A DNA stretch of 64,000 nucleotides from Paludibacter sp. UBA6032 (GTDB lineage Bacteria; Bacteroidota; Bacteroidia; Bacteroidales; Paludibacteraceae). Position 1 is the stretch's first letter. The number at the start of each line of letters is the position of its first letter. The notes under the pieces are model-generated. The model saw only the letters and a program-made list of their open reading frames with translations, made no database searches and had not been told where the DNA came from. Both the position numbers and the translations under genes were made by a program. Shown here piece by piece: positions 60,092 through 64,000 of this stretch. The stretch lies in assembly GCA_002427885.1 (NCBI GenBank), contig DIZI01000021.1, forward strand, positions 124,001 through 188,000, in the 5' to 3' direction.

Positions 60092-61243
60092 ATGGCCAAA
60101 ATATTAGTAATAGACGACGAACGCAGCATTCGCAATACGCTGAAAGATATTCTGGAGTTCGAGAAACACCAGGTCATTCTGGCCGAGAATGGCAGACAAG
60201 GATTGGAAGAGGCTCAAAATGGAATCTTTGATCTGATTTTTTCAGACATCAAAATGCCTGAAATGGATGGTATTGAGTTGCTGGGTCATTTGAATGAATC
60301 TAATATTGAAGCTCCTATCGTGATGATTTCCGGTCATGGAAATATTGAAACAGCCGTGGAATGTATCAAAAAAGGTGCTTTTGACTTTATCGAAAAACCA
60401 ATTGATCTGAATCGTTTACTGATTACCGTTCGAAACGCTCTGGAACGTAAAAACCTAGTAACGGAAACCAAAACACTGAAAAAGAAAGTCGCGAAAAGAC
60501 AACAAATGATTGGGACTTCAGCCATCATTGAGAAAGTACGTAATATGATTGAACGTGTTGCTCCTACCGATGCCCGCGTTCTGATTACCGGAGATAATGG
60601 TACGGGAAAAGAAATAGTAGCCCGGTTACTCTTTGAACAAAGCAACCGTACCGATGCGCCCTTTGTGGAAGTGAATTGTGCGGCCATCCCATCGGAATTG
60701 ATCGAGAGCGAACTTTTCGGACATGAAAAAGGATCTTTTACTTCGGCAATTAAACAACGCATTGGAAAATTTGAACAAGCCGATGGCGGCACTATTTTTC
60801 TCGACGAAATAGGCGATATGAGTCTTTCTGCGCAAACCAAGGTCCTTCGTGTATTGCAGGAAAGTGAACTGACCCGCGTGGGTAGTGATAAAAGCATCAA
60901 GGTAAATGTGCGCGTAATTTCTGCTACCAATAAAAATCTGAAAAAGGAAATTGAATCGGGAAACTTTAGGGAGGATTTATTTCATCGTTTGAATGTAATT
61001 CCAATTCATGTGCCAAAATTGGATGAACGGAAAGAAGATATTCCTTTGTTGGTTTCCCATTTTTGTGAACTGATTTGTGGAGAACAGGGAATTCAATCAA
61101 AACAATTTGAGACCAAAGCCATCGAATGCCTCCAAACTCGCTCATGGACCGGAAATATCCGTGAATTACGAAATGTGGTGGAACGTTTAATCATTTTGGG
61201 TGGTACGATTATCACCAAAGAAGATATTGATCAATTTGCCTGA
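60092..61243 (+). CDS. NtrC-family response regulator lacking HTH, GAFTGA altered
   Basis: 383 residues: receiver with D52 (LIFSDIKMPEMDG), AAA+ domain with Walker A GDNGTGKE (167-174) and Walker B TIFLDEIG (D238), and the R-finger/sensor regions. In canonical sigma-54 activators the loop GAFTGA contacts sigma-54; here it is GSFTSA (214-219). The sequence ends shortly after TWTGNIRELRNVVERL and has no C-terminal Fis-type helix-turn-helix. It may therefore work without direct DNA binding, or act with another protein, or be a degenerate relative. A perfect 14-bp terminator follows. Confidence 0.88.
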   Translation: MAKILVIDDERSIRNTLKDILEFEKHQVILAENGRQGLEEAQNGIFDLIFSDIKMPEMDGIELLGHLNESNIEAPIVMISGHGNIETAVECIKKGAFDFIEKPIDLNRLLITVRNALERKNLVTETKTLKKKVAKRQQMIGTSAIIEKVRNMIERVAPTDARVLITGDNGTGKEIVARLLFEQSNRTDAPFVEVNCAAIPSELIESELFGHEKGSFTSAIKQRIGKFEQADGGTIFLDEIGDMSLSAQTKVLRVLQESELTRVGSDKSIKVNVRVISATNKNLKKEIESGNFREDLFHRLNVIPIHVPKLDERKEDIPLLVSHFCELICGEQGIQSKQFETKAIECLQTRSWTGNIRELRNVVERLIILGGTIITKEDIDQFA

Positions 61244-61279
61244 TTATCAATAATATCAGAAACAATAAAAGAAAAAGAA

Positions 61280-61315
61280 AAAGAGACTGTCAAAAATGAA
61301 ATTGACAGTCTCTTT
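61280..61315. terminator. Bidirectional terminator between the regulator and ackA
   Basis: AAAGAGACTGTCAA (61280-61293) and TTGACAGTCTCTTT (61302-61315) form a perfect 14-bp stem with 8-nt loop and A/T-rich flanks on both sides, so it serves the convergent genes from both directions. Confidence 0.85.
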
Positions 61316-61335
61316 TATAATAATGAAGATGTATT

Positions 61336-62538
61336 TTATTGTTGCAGGACTATTTCCAAAGTATCCGAAGCAATCATAAATTCTTCATCGGTAGGAATAA
61401 CAACCACCTTTACTGTAGAATCCGGGGTGCTGAGTAAAACCTCTTTTCCACGTGAATTTGCATTTAATTCGTTATCGATTTTCACGCCCATAAAACCTAA
61501 ACTATCACACACAACCTGACGTGTTCCGGTTTGATTTTCACCTACTCCACCGGTAAAAATGATAACATCCACTCCACCTAAAGCAGCGGTATACGATCCA
61601 ATGTATTTTTTTATCCGGTATTCGTACATGTCTAAGGCCAGTTTGGCCCGTTTGTTTCCTTCGGCAATTGCATTTTCTATATCACGCATATCTGATGATA
61701 TTCCGGATATACCCAACACACCACTGTGTTTATTAAACAAGGTTGAAACAGAAGCGGAACCAATCATTTCTTTTTCCATCAGAAATGTAACCACTCCTAA
61801 ATCCACATCACCTGATCGGGTTCCCATCATCAAACCTTCGATTGGAGTGAATCCCATGGAAGTATCCACTGACTTTCCATTTTCAATTGCACAAACAGAT
61901 GCTCCGTTTCCAATGTGAGCACTAATGATCCGGGTTTTTTTATAATCCAATCCTAAAAATTCACAGGCACGTTTCGAAACATAGCGATGACTAGTTCCGT
62001 GAAAACCATATCGACGAATACCGTATTTCGTATACAACGAATAGGGAATGCCGTACATATAAGCATAATCCGGCATTGTTTGATGGAAAGCCGTATCGAA
62101 AACGGCTATTTGAGGCACCGAGGGCAGCAATTCGTCAATAGCACGTATACCGGCTAAATTTGGCGGATTATGCAGTGGAGCAATATCAATACACTCTTCG
62201 ATCATACGAATTACCTCATCGGTGATCAATACACTGGAATTAAATTTTTCACCTCCATGAACCACACGATGACCAACCGCATCAATTTCTTCCAACGATT
62301 TGATTGATCCGTGCTTTTCACTTGTAAGTACACCTAAAATATATTCTATTGCAAGTTGATGTTCAAGAATTTCACCTTTTAGAATCACTTTTTTCCCGTC
62401 GCGACGAATGTGTTTAAGAAAAGAACCTTTCATGCCTATTTTTTCAACACCACCGGTTCCCAATTCCTCATTGGTCTCCATATCGAGCAACTTATATTTC
62501 ACAGAAGAACTTCCGCAGTTTAAAACTAATATTTTCAT
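61336..62538 (-). CDS. ackA: Acetate kinase
   Basis: Converts acetyl phosphate plus ADP to acetate plus ATP (substrate-level phosphorylation). 400 residues, standard length: LNCGSSSVKYKL N-terminus, HRVVHGGEKF, FDTAFHQTMP, RYGFHGTSHRYV, the IGNGASVCAIENGKSVDTSM phosphate loop and IIFTGGVGENQT. A perfect GGAGG ribosome-binding site lies 9 bases before the ATG. It closes the pta-dehydrogenase-ackA group, pointing to acetate-producing fermentation. Confidence 0.97.
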   Translation of the reverse strand: MKILVLNCGSSSVKYKLLDMETNEELGTGGVEKIGMKGSFLKHIRRDGKKVILKGEILEHQLAIEYILGVLTSEKHGSIKSLEEIDAVGHRVVHGGEKFNSSVLITDEVIRMIEECIDIAPLHNPPNLAGIRAIDELLPSVPQIAVFDTAFHQTMPDYAYMYGIPYSLYTKYGIRRYGFHGTSHRYVSKRACEFLGLDYKKTRIISAHIGNGASVCAIENGKSVDTSMGFTPIEGLMMGTRSGDVDLGVVTFLMEKEMIGSASVSTLFNKHSGVLGISGISSDMRDIENAIAEGNKRAKLALDMYEYRIKKYIGSYTAALGGVDVIIFTGGVGENQTGTRQVVCDSLGFMGVKIDNELNANSRGKEVLLSTPDSTVKVVVIPTDEEFMIASDTLEIVLQQ

Positions 62539-62551
62539 GTTTTGGTCCTCC

Positions 62552-63508
62552 TTATTTTATTAAATTTCCTGATTCATCGTAAACATAAAATCCCTTACCC
62601 GAACTTACCCCAAAATGTTTTGCCCGGTAAAGACGCAATAAAATGGGTGATGGTTTGTATTTAAGACTTCCATATTCGTCCCAAAGGTTTTCAAGTAAAC
62701 GAACAATTTTTTCAATTCCCATTTGATCAGCTGTACGAAAGACACCCTGACGGTGTCCGAAACCAATCGTCAGTACCCGGTCAATGTCTTCAACAGATGA
62801 AATACCTTCCATTAAAATTCCACAGGCTTCGTTCAATTGAATAAGAAACAAACGAATACTCACCAAACCGGAAGATTCTGTTACCGGAATATATTGATGA
62901 TTAATCAATTTGGCAAACTGACAAACCTTCTCATAAGTTTCAACAGATGTGTTTAATCCGGGAACAATTTCAATAATTTGCGAATCAGGAATATTGGATA
63001 AAAAATGTAACCCGATACAACGTTCGGTATGTACAAGTTCGGATGCCAGGTCGGTAACGATTACTGTAGACACATTTGAAGCAATAATCGCGGTTGGCGA
63101 CAATACTCTTTCCAACTCAACAAAAACTTCTTTTCTGTGTTTTACACGTCTTTCACCTGTTTTGTCATTGTATCGAATCGCCTCTATTACAAAGTCACAA
63201 CCGGTGAAATCTTCGTATTTTGTCGTACCTTTTATACGCGACATAATTGCCTTTTTTTCATTGCCTGTCAAACCCCAATTCTGGATCTTTTTGTCAAGCT
63301 TGCCTTCAATTCGATCAAAGGAGTTTGCAATATTTTCTTCGTCGGGTTCTAAAAAAACCACTTCCATTCCATTCAGTGCCGCCGTAGTGGCAATCACGCT
63401 TCCTTCATTACCGCAACCCACTACGCCAATTCGTGAAAACAGGGTGCGTTTGCGGTTACGTTTACTTAATCCGTAACGTTCAATAGCTTCAATAATTTCT
63501 TCAGCCAT
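62552..63508 (-). CDS. 3-hydroxyacyl-CoA dehydrogenase-like protein
   Basis: 318 residues. NAD-binding loop VVGCGNEGSVIATTAALNGM with E at the end of strand 2 (FLEPDEENI), then SNVSTVIVTDLASE and the C-terminal helical domain. The catalytic region reads CIGLHFLSNIPDSQIIEIVPG, whereas classical Hbd/FadB proteins have G-x-H-F-x-N-P; the catalytic His is kept but the N-P is shifted and changed to S-N-I-P. Probable role: reduction of acetoacetyl-CoA or oxidation of 3-hydroxyacyl-CoA. It lies between pta and ackA, 13 bp before the latter, an unusual interruption. Confidence 0.85.
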   Translation of the reverse strand: MAEEIIEAIERYGLSKRNRKRTLFSRIGVVGCGNEGSVIATTAALNGMEVVFLEPDEENIANSFDRIEGKLDKKIQNWGLTGNEKKAIMSRIKGTTKYEDFTGCDFVIEAIRYNDKTGERRVKHRKEVFVELERVLSPTAIIASNVSTVIVTDLASELVHTERCIGLHFLSNIPDSQIIEIVPGLNTSVETYEKVCQFAKLINHQYIPVTESSGLVSIRLFLIQLNEACGILMEGISSVEDIDRVLTIGFGHRQGVFRTADQMGIEKIVRLLENLWDEYGSLKYKPSPILLRLYRAKHFGVSSGKGFYVYDESGNLIK

Positions 63509-63605
63509 AATTTTTTTTTTAATGCATAATTAATAATTCAGAATGCATAATTCTCACTTCAAAAATGCATTCTTCAATTATGAATTATGCTTTATGAATT
63601 GTGAA

Positions 63606-64000
63606 TTAATTTTTCATTGCCTGATTGGCCGTAATTGTAATCATCCTCACAATATCGTCAACCGAACAACCACGTGAAAGATCGTTTATTGGGGCTGCCA
63701 TCCCTTGTAAAATAGGACCAACAGCTTGCGCTCCTGAAAATCGTTCCACCATTTTGTAACCAATATTTCCGGCCTGTAAATCGGGGAAAACCAATACGTT
63801 GGCATGACCTGCAATTTTACTTCCGGGAGCTTTGCTTTGTCCGATTGATGGGACTAAAGCCGCGTCAGCCTGTAATTCACCGTCAATCAATAAATCCGGT
63901 GCCATTTCTTTTGCAATCCGGGTTGCTTCCACAACTTTATCAACCAGTTCATGTTTGGCACTTCCTTTCGATGAGAAGCTCAGCATGGCCACACGAGGTT
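63606..64000 (-). CDS. pta: Phosphate acetyltransferase, C-terminal part (cut by window end)
   Basis: Only the last about 131 residues are in the window; the frame is open to base 64000. The visible part is the PTA_PTB core end: MLSFSSKGSAKHELVDKV, LIDGELQADAALVPSIGQSKAPGSKIAGHANVLVFPDLQAGNIGYK and RFSGAQAVGPILQGMAAPINDLSRGC, which is diagnostic for Pta. It makes acetyl phosphate from acetyl-CoA for AckA. It was presumably transcribed into the dehydrogenase and ackA genes, with a 97-bp gap rich in GAATTATGC-type short repeats. Confidence 0.95.
   Translation of the reverse strand, partial: PRVAMLSFSSKGSAKHELVDKVVEATRIAKEMAPDLLIDGELQADAALVPSIGQSKAPGSKIAGHANVLVFPDLQAGNIGYKMVERFSGAQAVGPILQGMAAPINDLSRGCSVDDIVRMITITANQAMKN

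Noticed and set aside
60334..60930. 198-codon minus-strand frame inside the NtrC-like gene
   Set aside because: Antisense to the conserved AAA+ domain; composition is a mirror of the coding strand.
62949..63476. 175-codon plus-strand frame
   Set aside because: Antisense to the 3-hydroxyacyl-CoA dehydrogenase with an intact NAD-binding motif on the other strand.
63509..63605. Short GAATTATGC-type repeats between pta and the dehydrogenase as a regulatory element
   Set aside because: Such AT-rich direct/inverted runs also occur at 31760-31800 and 36690 and look like ordinary low-complexity intergenic sequence.
1..64000. Insertion sequences, integrases, phage or conjugation genes
   Set aside because: None seen on either strand; the repeat-rich 44-48 kb region has no transposase.

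Overview
The window reads as chromosomal DNA of a low-GC Bacteroidota, most likely Bacteroidales; the genus cannot be fixed from sequence alone. Support: TAnnTTTG promoter -7 boxes with TTG about 19-20 nt upstream, an ECF sigma/FecR pair, a type IX secretion (T9SS) C-terminal sorting domain, DUF4271-hemD-rnpA-yidD gene order, a TonB receptor behind a cobalamin riboswitch, separate 5'-nucleotidase half-genes, and mostly weak Shine-Dalgarno sites. No transposase, integrase, phage gene or CRISPR array was seen.

Layout. 0-8 kb: ECF sigma with a FecR anti-sigma factor cut by the window start, Hsp20, a nucleoside kinase, an ArgD-like aminotransferase, an SDR enzyme. 8-18 kb: housekeeping (LOG-family protein, DUF4271, hemD, rnpA, yidD, lpxK, punA; on the other strand a TerB/DnaJ protein, cysS, rbfA and a LolC/E-like permease). 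18-24 kb: cobalamin riboswitch with BtuB-like receptor, a lipoprotein, two tRNA-Gln genes each with its own promoter and terminator, tyrS. 24-30 kb: split 5'-nucleotidase genes, a decayed internally deleted copy of one of them, then a two-gene methyltransferase plus PD-(D/E)XK nuclease module that looks like restriction-modification. 30-37 kb: flippase-like and GtrA membrane proteins, rsmA, then a metal-ion cluster (soluble PRC-PRC-MgtE_N-CBS protein, an NRAMP homologue with non-canonical metal-site motifs, CorA) preceded by a structured leader with a 58-codon small ORF.

37-44 kb: a signalling cluster with a stand-alone copy of a membrane sensor module, a 1571-residue hybrid histidine kinase that carries the same module, and a receiver-kinase protein. 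44-50 kb: accessory-looking region with four 41-bp tandem repeats, a family of nested palindromes between genes, an HEXXH membrane protein, a T9SS cargo, secreted proteins, an MBL-fold enzyme, an SDR and an acetyltransferase. 50-56 kb, minus strand: HAD hydrolase, DUF1080 protein, pgl, zwf, a second CorA. 56-64 kb: lipoprotein, 7TM-AraC regulator, a candidate structured RNA, purD, an NtrC-like regulator that lacks its DNA-binding domain, and a fermentation cluster (pta cut by the window end, 3-hydroxyacyl-CoA dehydrogenase, ackA).

The strongest candidates for something undescribed are the methyltransferase/nuclease pair, the MgtE_N/NRAMP/CorA cluster with its leader ORF, the candidate ncRNA before purD, and the repeat/palindrome-rich stretch at 44.7-48.4 kb. 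All are read by eye; none was tested by database search or folding software.
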